24,143 bases of DNA from a virus (IMGVR_UViG_3300042922_000347:1-24143); one strand, 5' to 3'; positions 15,358 through 22,416 are shown, counted from the stretch's first letter. A program made the numbers and translations. The notes: generated from the sequence alone by a model not told the origin.

Positions 15358-15573
15358 CTATGCCTTAGTAACCATGCTTGCCTGTAGACCTCTAGGGCCT
15401 GTACCGTGAGTGAAATTAACCTCTGTTCCCGGTTCAAGATACATCACGCCGGGATGCTGTATTGCGCTGAAGTGAACGAAATACTTGTTCATTTGACCAG
15501 CTATGTTTTCATCAGGGGCCATAATATAGCCGTATCCCTTATTTACATCGAATTCTTTAACTATGCCTTTTAT
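15358..15573 (-). CDS. Cold-shock-domain protein with apparent AUA start codon
   Basis: This 71-codon reading frame encodes a complete cold-shock domain: KGIVKEF at the N-terminus, RNP1-like NKGYGYI (residues 11-17), RNP2-like YFVHFSAIQ (31-39), then LEPGTEVNF and GPRGLQAS. Such proteins bind single-stranded nucleic acid. No ATG, GTG or TTG exists at the expected start. The codon at the family's Met position (before KGIVK) is ATA, eight bases after a perfect AAGGAGG, and the preceding in-frame gene ends in TAA two codons earlier. AUA initiation is therefore the simplest reading. The first internal ATG (codon 18) would remove RNP1 and has no ribosome binding site. A sequencing error or read-through of the TAA are alternatives. 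The Trp usual after KGIVK is Glu here. Confidence 0.75.
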   Translation of the reverse strand: MKGIVKEFDVNKGYGYIMAPDENIAGQMNKYFVHFSAIQHPGVMYLEPGTEVNFTHGTGPRGLQASMVTKA

Positions 15574-15576
15574 CTC

Positions 15577-15741
15577 TTACACCTCCTTTGACGTAACAAA
15601 TCCAAGCATCTCAAGCGAGAATACCGCAATTGTATCGTCTGCTTGATCGCATAAAAAAAGAACGCCACCATCTGAATAGGCATCGTCCGCTTGTACTATG
15701 AATGTTCGATTGTCTTTTAGCGTAACTGTATATTCCTTCAA
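15577..15741 (-). CDS. Small acidic phage protein (54 aa)
   Basis: TTG start immediately after the portal stop (TAG then TTG), so probably translated by coupling; no strong ribosome binding site is seen. The sequence (KEYTVTLKDNRTFIVQADDA, then GGVLFLCDQADDTIAVF and LEMLGFVTSKEV) has the strand-turn-strand pattern of small phage beta proteins. The last three codons AAG GAG GTG double as the ribosome binding site of the cold-shock gene. Function unknown. Confidence 0.65.
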   Translation of the reverse strand: MKEYTVTLKDNRTFIVQADDAYSDGGVLFLCDQADDTIAVFSLEMLGFVTSKEV

Positions 15742-17727
15742 CTACGCACCCCCATTGCTTCTGGGAGCGCTTGCCATTTGTTGCTGCATCATCAGGCTTT
15801 GTGGATCTACTTGTATTCCCGCTTCAGCTAGAACAGCTATTTTACCCTCAATTGGCAGGTCTTTGAACGCAATTGACAATGAAGTCTTAGGCGGTTCTAT
15901 CTGCGCTTGTGATTGTGCCTGCTCCTGCAGCTTCTTCTTCAACTCTTGCTTGTTACCAATCGGCATAAATTCAAGCAACATTTCGGGAGGAACAGGTATC
16001 CCGGCTTCCTTCGCTGCAATAAGCTGCTCCAGGTTGGCCTGCATCAGCGTAGGAGTAGACGAACTAGGCAATACAACAATGTCAAATTCAAACTTGGATA
16101 GGTCATACAGCACTCGCCGCACAAGCTGCCCTTTTTCATCCATTTGCGGTTGTCCTGTCATCGGATCAATAACAGGTTGTACATTTGCTGCCTGCGGTTG
16201 ATTTGGTGCAAGCTGGATGAATTTGTTCTCTCCATCATCACCGATGATCCGCATTACCATTTCTTCCGTAAAATACTGTGGTATTAATCCCGGCCTATTC
16301 TTCTCACCCCATAGGAGGTCCAAAATCAGCCTCTCTGAGTAGTTTGCTTCATCCGCTAAGTCAGATACCTGCGTGAAGCTTGCACGCTGTCTCCGGTCAA
16401 TAGCAACGCCTGACATTGAACTGGGCGCATCAGCATTGCCCATTGTTTCCGGGTTTATTCCGCTTATTGTGTAGAAGTCTTCGCCTGATACGCGCTCCAT
16501 TTCAACGTTGGCTACACTAACACCGTCAGGCGTAATTCGTTCAACCTTGGTCACGCTAGGCGGCACATTAAGCTTTGCGCCAGGTGTTGTACCAAAAGCT
16601 TTCAGTTGTGCATCAAATTCAGGCGTGGAAGTGCCGTAAATCAGCCATATTCCGTTTGCCTGTGTGTTAATAATGTGCATCCTCTGGCTTCTGTGCTTGT
16701 TAACTTCGCGCTGTACATCCTTTAAATCACGAATAATACCAGCCGGTTCTAATGTTGCGTCGTTTTCGTCTTTCTCGCCAGTGTAATATGCAAACTCTTG
16801 TACTAACGGGAATCGCTTATGCTTATATGGACTATCGTTTTCCTCGAACAGCACATCGTCGCAGAAGGTCATGTATTTGTACTTGCACTCTGGTATGCGA
16901 TGCTTTTTAATTCCTGGGACTTTAAGCCTATACATTGATGCAAGTTCTTCTGTTTCGTTCTGCATGTCAGGCATGCCTTCTATTTGGTACACATTGCGGT
17001 AACTACGCTCTTTATACCAATACTGCACCACACGCAACTTTTTAAGCTGTTTGCTATACCATAGCGGCTCATTTGCTACTGTGTCTGCCGCTTTTTCCTC
17101 TGCGTCATATTGGTGATATAAACCTCCTATTTCATCAGCAGATTCCGGATATACCTGTTTCAGTTCATCAGGAGATTCCCACGAATACACACCGCAAAAT
17201 TCTGCATCTGACAAATCCTCTTTGAGTGACTCAGGATCGACAAACACCTCAAACGGGCTTCTGCGTTCAATCTTGATCATTCCGTCCATGCGGTCATAAT
17301 CAAAGTCATAAAATACCCAATAATAACCCTTGCCACATATCAGCCTGTCCCTGCCAACCTTCTTTTTATGCCTGGTAAACATGCATTTATCATAGACATA
17401 TTTGTTTACGCCCTTGGCAATGTTGCATATCTCGTCGTCTTCCTCTGAGCGTGGTAGGAAATTAGGTTCTGATAGATTCTGTCCAAAGTAGCCTGATACT
17501 TGATTAATCATCGGCCTGCATCGGTTAATCGTTATCGTAGGACGCTTCTGTTGCCTCATGTTTTGTACATCTTTGTCATCCCACTGTTTGCCCTGTACAA
17601 AACGAAAGTCTTCCCTTGCCTCTCTACGCCAGTCTACAGTGGCTTCTAATGCTAGGCGTACATTCTGCCTTGCCTTGATTACCTTACCAGTGTTTGTTGG
17701 CTGGTCTTTGATTGCGTCTTCGTCCAA
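15742..17727 (-). CDS. Portal protein, P22 type
   Basis: 661 aa starting with TTG, seven bases after AAGGAGG. The protein forms the dodecameric ring at the packaging vertex and DNA exit. Family features include the N-terminal ALEATVDWRREAREDFRFVQGKQWDD, then RPTITINRCRPMINQVSGYF with NLSEPNFLPR, and the WVFYDFDYDRMDG and RRSPFEVFVDPES segments typical of P22 portal relatives. Later come PAGIIRDLKDVQREVNKHRSQ and YTISGINPETMG, followed by a helical C-terminus ending in a Gln/Met-rich tail. P22 gp1 is 725 aa. The gene lies between terminase and scaffold genes as expected. The identification is secure at family level. Confidence 0.92.
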   Translation of the reverse strand: MDEDAIKDQPTNTGKVIKARQNVRLALEATVDWRREAREDFRFVQGKQWDDKDVQNMRQQKRPTITINRCRPMINQVSGYFGQNLSEPNFLPRSEEDDEICNIAKGVNKYVYDKCMFTRHKKKVGRDRLICGKGYYWVFYDFDYDRMDGMIKIERRSPFEVFVDPESLKEDLSDAEFCGVYSWESPDELKQVYPESADEIGGLYHQYDAEEKAADTVANEPLWYSKQLKKLRVVQYWYKERSYRNVYQIEGMPDMQNETEELASMYRLKVPGIKKHRIPECKYKYMTFCDDVLFEENDSPYKHKRFPLVQEFAYYTGEKDENDATLEPAGIIRDLKDVQREVNKHRSQRMHIINTQANGIWLIYGTSTPEFDAQLKAFGTTPGAKLNVPPSVTKVERITPDGVSVANVEMERVSGEDFYTISGINPETMGNADAPSSMSGVAIDRRQRASFTQVSDLADEANYSERLILDLLWGEKNRPGLIPQYFTEEMVMRIIGDDGENKFIQLAPNQPQAANVQPVIDPMTGQPQMDEKGQLVRRVLYDLSKFEFDIVVLPSSSTPTLMQANLEQLIAAKEAGIPVPPEMLLEFMPIGNKQELKKKLQEQAQSQAQIEPPKTSLSIAFKDLPIEGKIAVLAEAGIQVDPQSLMMQQQMASAPRSNGGA

Positions 17728-17739
17728 TATGTCACCTCC

Positions 17740-17922
17740 TTACTCTGTCAACTTAACGCCGCAAAACGGGCAAAAAGAAATTGGAATGCATTCGGTCTTG
17801 CTCGGATAAGGAAGACCAACAACCAATAATTCCCAGTCAAGCTCTGATTTGACAATATGGAATGAAAGCGCAGTTTTATTTTCAGATGGTTTTCTGTTTT
17901 CGCAATCATGTTGAGTTTCCAT
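17740..17922 (-). CDS. Small zinc-ribbon-like protein (60 aa)
   Basis: The ATG at 17922 (or a GTG at 17925) overlaps the preceding stop. The protein has one Cys near the N-terminus (HDCENRKP) and a C-terminal half zinc ribbon CPFCGVKL, with a central beta section (ELDWELLVVGLPYP). CPxCG-type small proteins like this occur often among phage packaging genes and may bind zinc. A specific function cannot be given. Confidence 0.65.
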   Translation of the reverse strand: METQHDCENRKPSENKTALSFHIVKSELDWELLVVGLPYPSKTECIPISFCPFCGVKLTE

Positions 17923-18116
17923 CACTGCACCATTCCTGTCTGATAGAACATCCCGTATATCTGCGTCAATTGTGCGCTGCTCAGTTGATCAACAAAAAAG
18001 CTTATCTCAGCAGGGCTAGTGCCGGGATAAGCTAGCTTAAGCGTATTGAATTCACTCATCATCACGCGATATGCGAAGTCGCGCAGGGCTTTGTCTGATA
18101 CTTGCGGAGAAATCAC
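17922..18116 (-). CDS. Small helical protein between terminase and portal (64 aa)
   Basis: GTG start overlapping the previous stop (GTGA). The sequence is helical (SDKALRDFAYRVMMSEFNTLKLAYPG and SAQLTQIYGMFYQTGMVQ) with no recognisable motif. The tight overlap on both sides supports a real gene. Unknown function; location suggests a packaging or portal-assembly accessory. Confidence 0.6.
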   Translation of the reverse strand: MISPQVSDKALRDFAYRVMMSEFNTLKLAYPGTSPAEISFFVDQLSSAQLTQIYGMFYQTGMVQ

Positions 18117-18307
18117 TTGCTATCACCTTCTATCTCATCATCATAAATATTGTCAAACTTATAACCAAGCTTGCGCAGCAATGGCCTTATTTTATCCCAT
18201 TCCCGATATTGCTCTCCATGCTCATGCATCTTGTAAGCAACTTCAGCAATTTCAAGCAATAGGATTTTAACCTCTTCATCCGTCAAATCGATTAACCTGT
18301 CATCCAT
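18113..18307 (-). CDS. Small acidic helical protein overlapping terL end (64 aa)
   Basis: ATG at 18307 lies inside the last codons of the large terminase gene (15-base overlap), with GGAGG close upstream. The protein is acidic (DLTDEEVKILLLEIAEVAYKM, ending DDEIEGDSK) and mostly helical. No family recognised. Overlap at both ends and good codon pattern support it as translated. Confidence 0.6.
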   Translation of the reverse strand: MDDRLIDLTDEEVKILLLEIAEVAYKMHEHGEQYREWDKIRPLLRKLGYKFDNIYDDEIEGDSK

Positions 18308-19602
18308 GATCCTCCATCATCCTCCCTTTGCCTGTCATATCTGTCGTAGTCTTTCGGCTTAGCCGGTTCTGCTTGTTTCTCTCTCCAGTAAACCATCTCC
18401 AACTCATTAGCATACCTGCATGCATCTATTAAATGGTTGTTCCTGTCAACAGGTTTAGGCAGCTGGTCGCCATGCTTGTCCTCTTCCCACTTATACGAAG
18501 AAAACTCATTCTTAGCATTCTGACAACGTATGTCAACAATAATTTCTTGTTGTTGCATCCATTGAATACCATAGTTTACGCTGTCCTTCCCTTTTATCGC
18601 CTCTACTGCTGTTATACCGCGCTGTGCGAGTTCCATTATGCTCTTAGGCTCTGCGCTGTCACATCGTATTGCTTCGCGCCCTATAAGCGGTTTAAGCGAT
18701 TTTGCTAGATCATCATTTGTTAAACCGCGCTCGTATATCTCATCAAGTATATATAGGCGGTTGTGCTTGCGGTCGTAGTGCGTTCGTATTGCTGCTGCCG
18801 GATCACTTGCGAAGCCGAAGTCGAGGCCATTGTTAAACGTAGAAAACGTATGCTTGATGCTAGACAAGTCTTCAACTTTCCAGTTCTTAAAGATTACTCC
18901 ACCAATAACTCCCCAGTTACCCAACGTGTATACGTTATAGAAGTAAGGGTCTTTTTCATTTTCTAACTGATAAATGTCTTCCGGTGACAAAAACTTATTG
19001 TCTTTGTATGTGGTCTTAACGATCAGCAGGGTATCATCGCGGTACACATTCTTGCTGTCGTCCCACCCACCAAAATACTCTTGATATATCCAATGTTGCT
19101 GCAAGATAGGATTAAACAACAATATTACTCTTTTCTTTACCTTAGAAAGACCTCTAAGGCGTTTGTACAGTTGCTTAACCACGGCATAATCAGTTTCAGT
19201 AGCTTCTTCAACAATTATGTCTGTTATTACACCCTTTGAAGGCGTAATGGACTTTATCTTTTCAACATCATCAAGCCCTGCAAACAATATCTGGTAACCA
19301 TTGGTACACGTAATAACTAAATCTGACTTGTTAATAGAGAAAAGATTATTAACCTTAAAAAAACTAATCGCCTTTGTTATTTCGTTAAACACAGACTTTC
19401 TTATTGTTAGCTGTACATTGCGCGTTACAAGGTAGTTATGACCGCCTTTTAGCATGTCCAGCACTGTTCTTTGTCCGACAATAGCGTATGACTTGCCGGA
19501 AGAAGATCCACCAAAAAATATCTGCGTATACGTTTCGTCGTTCAGATAAGGAAAGTACGCATCGTTAAACACCTTTTTGTTTATGTTTAGGTTAATCGCC
19601 AT
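18292..19602 (-). CDS. terL: Terminase large subunit, PBSX type
   Basis: 436 aa; the ATPase-nuclease motor that pumps and cuts DNA during packaging. Walker A is GGSSSGKS (residues 31-38), Walker B is DIIVEEAT (128-135, with catalytic Glu), and a motif III-like LLFNP occurs at 161-165. The RNase H-like nuclease domain starts at about residue 255, with Asp261 in GLDFGFASDP, a second acidic site in RCDSAEPKS and the last in HLIDACRYA. Motifs are complete, so it should be active. The ATG follows the 75-aa gene's stop by two bases with only a weak ribosome binding site (GAGG), suggesting coupling. The C-terminus overlaps the next gene. Confidence 0.94.
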   Translation of the reverse strand: MAINLNINKKVFNDAYFPYLNDETYTQIFFGGSSSGKSYAIVGQRTVLDMLKGGHNYLVTRNVQLTIRKSVFNEITKAISFFKVNNLFSINKSDLVITCTNGYQILFAGLDDVEKIKSITPSKGVITDIIVEEATETDYAVVKQLYKRLRGLSKVKKRVILLFNPILQQHWIYQEYFGGWDDSKNVYRDDTLLIVKTTYKDNKFLSPEDIYQLENEKDPYFYNVYTLGNWGVIGGVIFKNWKVEDLSSIKHTFSTFNNGLDFGFASDPAAAIRTHYDRKHNRLYILDEIYERGLTNDDLAKSLKPLIGREAIRCDSAEPKSIMELAQRGITAVEAIKGKDSVNYGIQWMQQQEIIVDIRCQNAKNEFSSYKWEEDKHGDQLPKPVDRNNHLIDACRYANELEMVYWREKQAEPAKPKDYDRYDRQREDDGGSWMTG

Positions 19603-19604
19603 TG

Positions 19605-19832
19605 CTATATGCCTCTATCAGCTCTCGATTTAGCCATAGAATTTATCTTGTTTATCAATGCTTCATAATCTCCAGGATTGTCAATCTTCAATTGTTCTTC
19701 TAGCATCTTGTTACGCATAATAAAATAACGCGTTACCTCAACTGTCCACTCAGCAAATTTATACCAAGTCCATCCGCGCTGGCTAATGCCTTCGCTTAGC
19801 TCTTTTATGTAATCGTCGTATGACTTGTCCAT
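19605..19832 (-). CDS. Small helical protein directly before terL (75 aa)
   Basis: The ATG at 19832 is eight bases after AGGAGG; an ATG six bases upstream is too near that site. The sequence is helical with several Trp/Tyr (QRGWTWYKFAEWTVEVTRYF) and a charged C-terminal helix (DYEALINKINSMAKSRADRG). Close linkage to the large terminase suggests a packaging accessory, but small terminase is already identified at 20986-21402. No family recognised. Confidence 0.6.
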   Translation of the reverse strand: MDKSYDDYIKELSEGISQRGWTWYKFAEWTVEVTRYFIMRNKMLEEQLKIDNPGDYEALINKINSMAKSRADRGI

Positions 19833-19844
19833 TTGCATCTCCTC

Positions 19845-19976
19845 CTAATCAAACAACGGCCTGTGTTTTAAGTGTTGTTTCAGCCAATTACGCCACCGCG
19901 CTTTATGCTTGTGCCTGAACAGCATATCCAACCCTTCTTGGCATCTATCATGATGAAAAACCATATTATCATCCAT
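19845..19976 (-). CDS. Small basic His-rich protein (43 aa)
   Basis: ATG overlaps the stop of the winged-helix gene (TGATG), implying coupling. The protein has six His and many Arg/Lys (HHDRCQEGLDM, FRHKHKARWRNWLKQHLKH), a basic amphipathic profile compatible with nucleic-acid binding. It ends just before the ribosome binding site of the 75-aa gene. No homology seen; I consider it likely because it fills an otherwise empty operon gap exactly. Confidence 0.55.
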   Translation of the reverse strand: MDDNMVFHHDRCQEGLDMLFRHKHKARWRNWLKQHLKHRPLFD

Positions 19977-20464
19977 CAAATTTCACCCCACTTTTGACCA
20001 TTCATGACCTTTATCCGGTAATTCTTAAACATCGTCTTCAGCACGTTCTGTATGCGCTGCCCTTTGCAAAACAACCAAGGATTAACAAAGTACTGTATGC
20101 CCTTGCTATTGCGACCCTTGTACATAATGTCTTTCTTAATAAGGCTGTTAATCGTTTCCTGTGTCTTTGTACGGCCCATTCTAGCCAATGCCACAAGACC
20201 ATCAAACCCCATACAATTGCCGTTATCGTGCTTAATGCAACAATCCTCATAACCTATATAGGTAACAATGGTAAATAAAAAAGCCTTCTCATAAGTTGAG
20301 AGGCTTTCAAGCTGCTTTCTTACTTCTTCGATATTCCCTTTGTAGAAGTTGTCAATCTTCCACACATGAGTATCTGACAAATGTTCGACACTCTTTTTGC
20401 GTAGGATTCTATCACCTTCATTTATCTGCGTCACAACTTGTCCATTATCGTCAACTACGTTCAC
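19976..20464 (-). CDS. Winged-helix DNA-binding protein, RepL-like
   Basis: 162 aa, GTG start five bases after GGGAGGTG. The C-terminal two-thirds fit a winged helix: a helix (STYEKAFLFTIVTYIGY), then GFDGLVALARMGRTKTQETINSLIKKD with a recognition-helix pattern, and a wing (MYKGRNSKGIQYFVNPWLFCKG). The NPWLFCKGQR motif recalls the Firmicutes plasmid initiator RepL. It lies between small and large terminase, an odd place for a regulator. Immediately upstream are two identical palindromic repeats, which may be its binding sites. It could regulate the late operon, control its own synthesis, or take part in replication; the sequence does not decide. Confidence 0.7.
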   Translation of the reverse strand: MNVVDDNGQVVTQINEGDRILRKKSVEHLSDTHVWKIDNFYKGNIEEVRKQLESLSTYEKAFLFTIVTYIGYEDCCIKHDNGNCMGFDGLVALARMGRTKTQETINSLIKKDIMYKGRNSKGIQYFVNPWLFCKGQRIQNVLKTMFKNYRIKVMNGQKWGEI

Positions 20465-20475
20465 TTTTCACCTCC

Positions 20476-20530
20476 CGAAAGTACTCAGTGGGTACTTTTA
20501 AGTGTCTCGAAAGTACTCAGTGGGTACTTT
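20476..20530. repeat. Two identical 23-bp palindromic repeats (operator- or iteron-like)
   Basis: CGAAAGTACTCAGTGGGTACTTT occurs at 20476-20498 and again at 20508-20530; I give it as arms AAAGTAC and GTACTTT around the 7-base centre TCAGTGG. Copies are start-to-start 32 bp, about three helical turns. The nearer copy ends directly at the ribosome binding site of the winged-helix gene. Exact identity implies selection or recent duplication. Confidence 0.85.
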
Positions 20531-20611
20531 GATAAACAGCCTTCCAGCCCATGTAATACGTGGCTCCAAGGCACTTTTTTTGCGATGTTGTCCCTCTTAG
20601 TCTTAATTCAG

Positions 20612-20716
20612 CTATCTGCGCCCTCCATTAACAAGAACCCAAGCTATAAACCCAAGAATAAAAAACCCAACAAAAATTGCACCAGCAACCATAATACACT
20701 GCCACAAAATATCCAT
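20612..20716 (-). CDS. Single-span membrane peptide (34 aa)
   Basis: ATG at 20716 with GAGAGGT at good spacing. The peptide is almost entirely a transmembrane segment (IMVAGAIFVGFFILGFIAWVL) given in outline, with a short Asp-containing N-terminus and a basic NGGRR end. A 7-bp-armed palindrome lies just upstream. Function unknown; small membrane peptides near terminase genes are common in phages. No terminator separates it from the previous gene. Confidence 0.55.
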   Translation of the reverse strand: MDILWQCIMVAGAIFVGFFILGFIAWVLVNGGRR

Positions 20717-20734
20717 TATTTACCTCTCAACTTC

Positions 20735-20753
20735 CGATAATCTTACATTATCG
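20735..20753. promoter_or_regulatory. Perfect palindrome, operator candidate
   Basis: CGATAAT and ATTATCG arms (7 bp each) flank CTTAC. It lies in the 50-base gap between the 72-aa membrane protein and the 34-aa peptide. There is no T-tract, so it is not a terminator. The arm ATTATCG contains a -10-like sequence, so repressor binding over a promoter is possible. Confidence 0.45.
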
Positions 20754-20767
20754 AACCTTAGAAAATA

Positions 20768-20986
20768 TCATCTTAACCAGTACGTTTTTACACCCCTATA
20801 CCAGCTAAAAGTATAAAAGATGCATAAAACAAAAATTCCCCATTGCTGGTTTATATAAGCCGTATAAAACCAGAATGGTTGTCCACACAAACCAAGCAAA
20901 GGAGCATATTTTCGCCTTTTCTCATCTTTGTCTTGACTTAACCATATTGCCGTCACGCCAAATAAAGCTAATGCAATTTGCTCCAT
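20768..20986 (-). CDS. Small membrane protein after terS (72 aa)
   Basis: ATG at 20986 overlaps the small-terminase stop by one base (TAATG) with GGAGG four bases upstream. It has three hydrophobic segments: residues 2-17 (IALALFGVTAIWL), 32-50 (GLCGQPFWFYTAYI) and 52-68 (WGIFVLCIFYTFSWY), and a basic loop (KDEKRRKY) between the first two, giving a defined topology. Widespread small phage membrane proteins have this look; the role is unknown. A longer reading from 21067 lies inside the terminase gene and is not favoured. Confidence 0.65.
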   Translation of the reverse strand: MEQIALALFGVTAIWLSQDKDEKRRKYAPLLGLCGQPFWFYTAYINQQWGIFVLCIFYTFSWYRGVKTYWLR

Positions 20987-21402
20987 TATTCCTCCACAAT
21001 ATTGACGTTTATCTCTATTGCGCCGCCATCTTTGCCGGTAAGCTCTGTTTCGTTCTTGTCTTTCCATCCGTAATTATTCTTCAGATTAAAGATAACGCCA
21101 GCAGCATTGCGGTTTGTGAATAGCTGTTCTTCAGCAAAATTGTGTATTCTCATCTTAGCTTTCTTTATCGTGCCGAAAAAATTAGGATCTTCTTGATAAT
21201 TCAAAAGCGAATCTCTATCCATATCCAAAGCCAAAGCCAGTCCCGTTATCGTCAACGGCCTAATCTGAACCTTAACCTTATTAACTTTTCCTTCCGAATC
21301 TTTCTCATCCATATATTGGTAACACGAATCAAAATATGCGTCAATCTTTACCTGCATATCTTCTGCATCAGTATATTTCTTTGGCCTTCCCGGTCCAGCC
21401 AT
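20986..21402 (-). CDS. terS: Terminase small subunit (P22 gp3-like)
   Basis: 138 aa from the ATG at 21402, which follows GGAAGGTGAT; the in-frame TTG at 21417 lies before that site. The N-terminus MAGPGRPKKYTD has a basic GRP motif. The core is a helix-turn-helix (RPLTITGLALALDMDRDSLLNYQED) followed by AKMRIHNFAEEQLFTNRNAAGVIFNLKNNYGWKDKNETE, the signature of this small-terminase family, and a short acidic tail. It recognises the packaging site and regulates the large subunit. It opens the minus-strand late operon and is divergent from the plus-strand accessory genes. Binding sites for it often lie in or near its own gene. Confidence 0.88.
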   Translation of the reverse strand: MAGPGRPKKYTDAEDMQVKIDAYFDSCYQYMDEKDSEGKVNKVKVQIRPLTITGLALALDMDRDSLLNYQEDPNFFGTIKKAKMRIHNFAEEQLFTNRNAAGVIFNLKNNYGWKDKNETELTGKDGGAIEINVNIVEE

Positions 21403-21446
21403 AACATCACCTTCCAAAACATATTAAAATAATTTGATAAAAAGCC

Positions 21447-21474
21447 TTGCATTAATTCTATAACGTGCTACAAT
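21447..21474 (+). promoter_or_regulatory. Sigma-A-type promoter of accessory cassette 1
   Basis: TTGCAT and TACAAT hexamers are 16 bases apart, 32 bases before the ATG at 21506. The region matches the promoter of cassette 2 (TTGCAA, 17 bases, TACCAT), including flanking AATTTGAtA and the leader CGAAACGGAGTGATT. Confidence 0.7.
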
Positions 21475-21505
21475 AAAGACAAATAAGCGAAACGGAGTGA
21501 TTTAA

Positions 21506-21712
21506 ATGGAAAATAAATACGCAATCGGACAACAATTTAAAACCAGAGGGAAAAGCCCTCGCATTTGTACGGTAATAGATGTTCTAAAAACATATAATTC
21601 TAAAGGCGAATTGGTTAAAATACGTTACGTTGCAACACATGAAGTACTTGGTCAAATAGTTACTGATTACGAAATACCAGAAACAACTATCACAATGGGT
21701 CTTATTTCATGA
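21506..21712 (+). CDS. Conserved small phage protein, cassette 1 first gene (68 aa)
   Basis: ATG eight bases after GGAG in the leader GCGAAACGGAGTGATT. The protein (YAIGQQFKTRGKSPRICTVIDVLKTYNSKGELVKIRYVATHEVLGQIVTDYE in outline) belongs to a type of small beta protein that I recognise as common in Firmicutes phages, with the segment TRGKSPRICTV typical. Function unknown. Its stop overlaps the start of the next gene (ATGA). It is expressed away from the late operon and so is probably an early or accessory gene. Confidence 0.75.
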   Translation: MENKYAIGQQFKTRGKSPRICTVIDVLKTYNSKGELVKIRYVATHEVLGQIVTDYEIPETTITMGLIS

Positions 21713-21864
21713 GAGGCGGCAAAAGAGAAGGCGCAGGCCGTCCCCCAATCCCCACTGGCAAGCCCACATTAAAAAACTGGACTGTGCGCGTCCACGAACA
21801 CGAAAAGCCACTTGTCAAAGCATTTCTAAAACAAATAAGGAGTGATAAAAATGAGAAACAATGA
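21709..21864 (+). CDS. GRP-motif small basic protein, cassette 1 middle gene (51 aa)
   Basis: The ATG overlaps the upstream TGA (ATGA). The N-terminus MRGGKREGAGRP is highly basic and Gly-rich like an AT-hook, followed by TLKNWTVRVHEHEKPLVKAFLKQIRSD, a strand-helix pattern that may form a ribbon-helix-helix-like or DNA-binding unit. It is a clear paralogue of 22630-22764 (shared MRGGKREGAGRP, then EHE..VK.F..K.RS). The 3' end overlaps the next gene by 14 bases and contains its ribosome binding site. DNA binding is inferred only. Confidence 0.75.
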   Translation: MRGGKREGAGRPPIPTGKPTLKNWTVRVHEHEKPLVKAFLKQIRSDKNEKQ

Positions 21865-22051
21865 AAATTATTGCAAATGGTTTTGCGTTGAATTAGTTGA
21901 TGATAATAAATATTTATTTCAAAGTAATTGCGAGGAAAAGAGAATTGTTTCAAAGTGGCAAAAATTTTATAAACACATCTATAAAGATAACGGCTTGAAT
22001 CTTTGCCCAAAATGTGGCAAACCTATTACTGTAGGAGAATTACTTTACTAA
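21851..22051 (+). CDS. Small zinc-ribbon protein, cassette 1 third gene (66 aa)
   Basis: ATG at 21851, eight bases after AGGAG; a GTG at 21842 falls in that site and is less likely. The protein contains CKWFCVELVDD and QSNCEEKRIVSKWQKFYKHIY, then LCPKCGKPITVGELLY, giving a CPxCG half ribbon plus further Cys residues. Likely zinc-binding. It has no sequence similarity that I can see with the third gene of cassette 2, though that one is also Cys-rich. Confidence 0.65.
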   Translation: MRNNENYCKWFCVELVDDNKYLFQSNCEEKRIVSKWQKFYKHIYKDNGLNLCPKCGKPITVGELLY

Positions 22052-22059
22052 ACTGCCCT

Positions 22060-22075
22060 AACCGGCGGTTTTTTC
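22060..22075 (+). terminator. Short hairpin with T-run ending cassette 1
   Basis: AACC-GGC-GGTT followed by TTTTC, eight bases after the stop at 22051. The stem is only 4 bp, so termination may be weak. Confidence 0.35.
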
Positions 22076-22268
22076 ACATCCCCGCCAACCTCTCCAACCC
22101 ATGACAATCCCTATACCTTTGCTCAATCCTCTTCGCCACATTCAATATACGACTAGCTTTGTCATAATCAGCTTCATTCGCTATATATTGCTGTTCATCA
22201 TACACCCATCTAAACAACTCAACAGCAACAGGGCTGCAAACCAGTACAGGCCCTTCTAAAATATCCAT
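22074..22268 (-). CDS. Small helical protein between the two cassettes (64 aa)
   Basis: ATG at 22268 with AAGG about 10 bases upstream. The sequence starts MDILEGPVLVCSPVAVELFRW and continues as charged helices (DYDKASRILNVAKRIEQRYRDCHGL). It faces cassette 1 and diverges from cassette 2. Composition is protein-like and no plus-strand gene occupies the space, but the start signals are mediocre. Unknown function. Confidence 0.5.
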   Translation of the reverse strand: MDILEGPVLVCSPVAVELFRWVYDEQQYIANEADYDKASRILNVAKRIEQRYRDCHGLERLAGM

Positions 22269-22290
22269 TCAATCACATCCTTCACAGCAT

Positions 22291-22323
22291 AAAACAAGCA
22301 ACTATACACTAATTGCCTGTTTT
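22291..22323. promoter_or_regulatory. Imperfect inverted repeat in the divergent region
   Basis: AAAACAAGCAA and TTGCCTGTTTT (10 of 11 paired) flank 11 bases containing TATACACTA. It lies between the divergent 64-aa gene and cassette 2 promoter, so it may be an operator or a hairpin in the minus-strand leader. Confidence 0.4.
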
Positions 22324-22355
22324 ACAATGTTAAAAAATAATTTGAATACAAGGTA

Positions 22356-22384
22356 TTGCAATTCAATTTGATTAGTGGTACCAT
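22356..22384 (+). promoter_or_regulatory. Sigma-A-type promoter of accessory cassette 2
   Basis: TTGCAA and TACCAT with 17-base spacing, 32 bases before the ATG at 22417. Upstream AAAATAATTTGA and the leader CGAAACGGAGTGATT are nearly identical to those of cassette 1. Confidence 0.65.
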
Positions 22385-22416
22385 TAAATCAAACAAACGA
22401 AACGGAGTGATTGCAA

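Noticed and set aside
15698-16201. 167-codon plus-strand ORF opposite the portal gene
   Set aside because: Cys/Ser-rich shadow of the Gln/Ala-rich portal C-terminus; no start signal.
20438-20740. Plus-strand ORF across the paired repeats (repeated STQWVL-type peptides)
   Set aside because: The peptide repeat simply reflects the two DNA repeats; no ribosome binding site, and a better minus-strand gene lies in the same stretch.
20986-21067. Longer start for the 72-aa membrane protein within terS
   Set aside because: The extension is a basic out-of-frame reading of terS; the ATG at 20986 has a GGAGG site and the usual one-base overlap.
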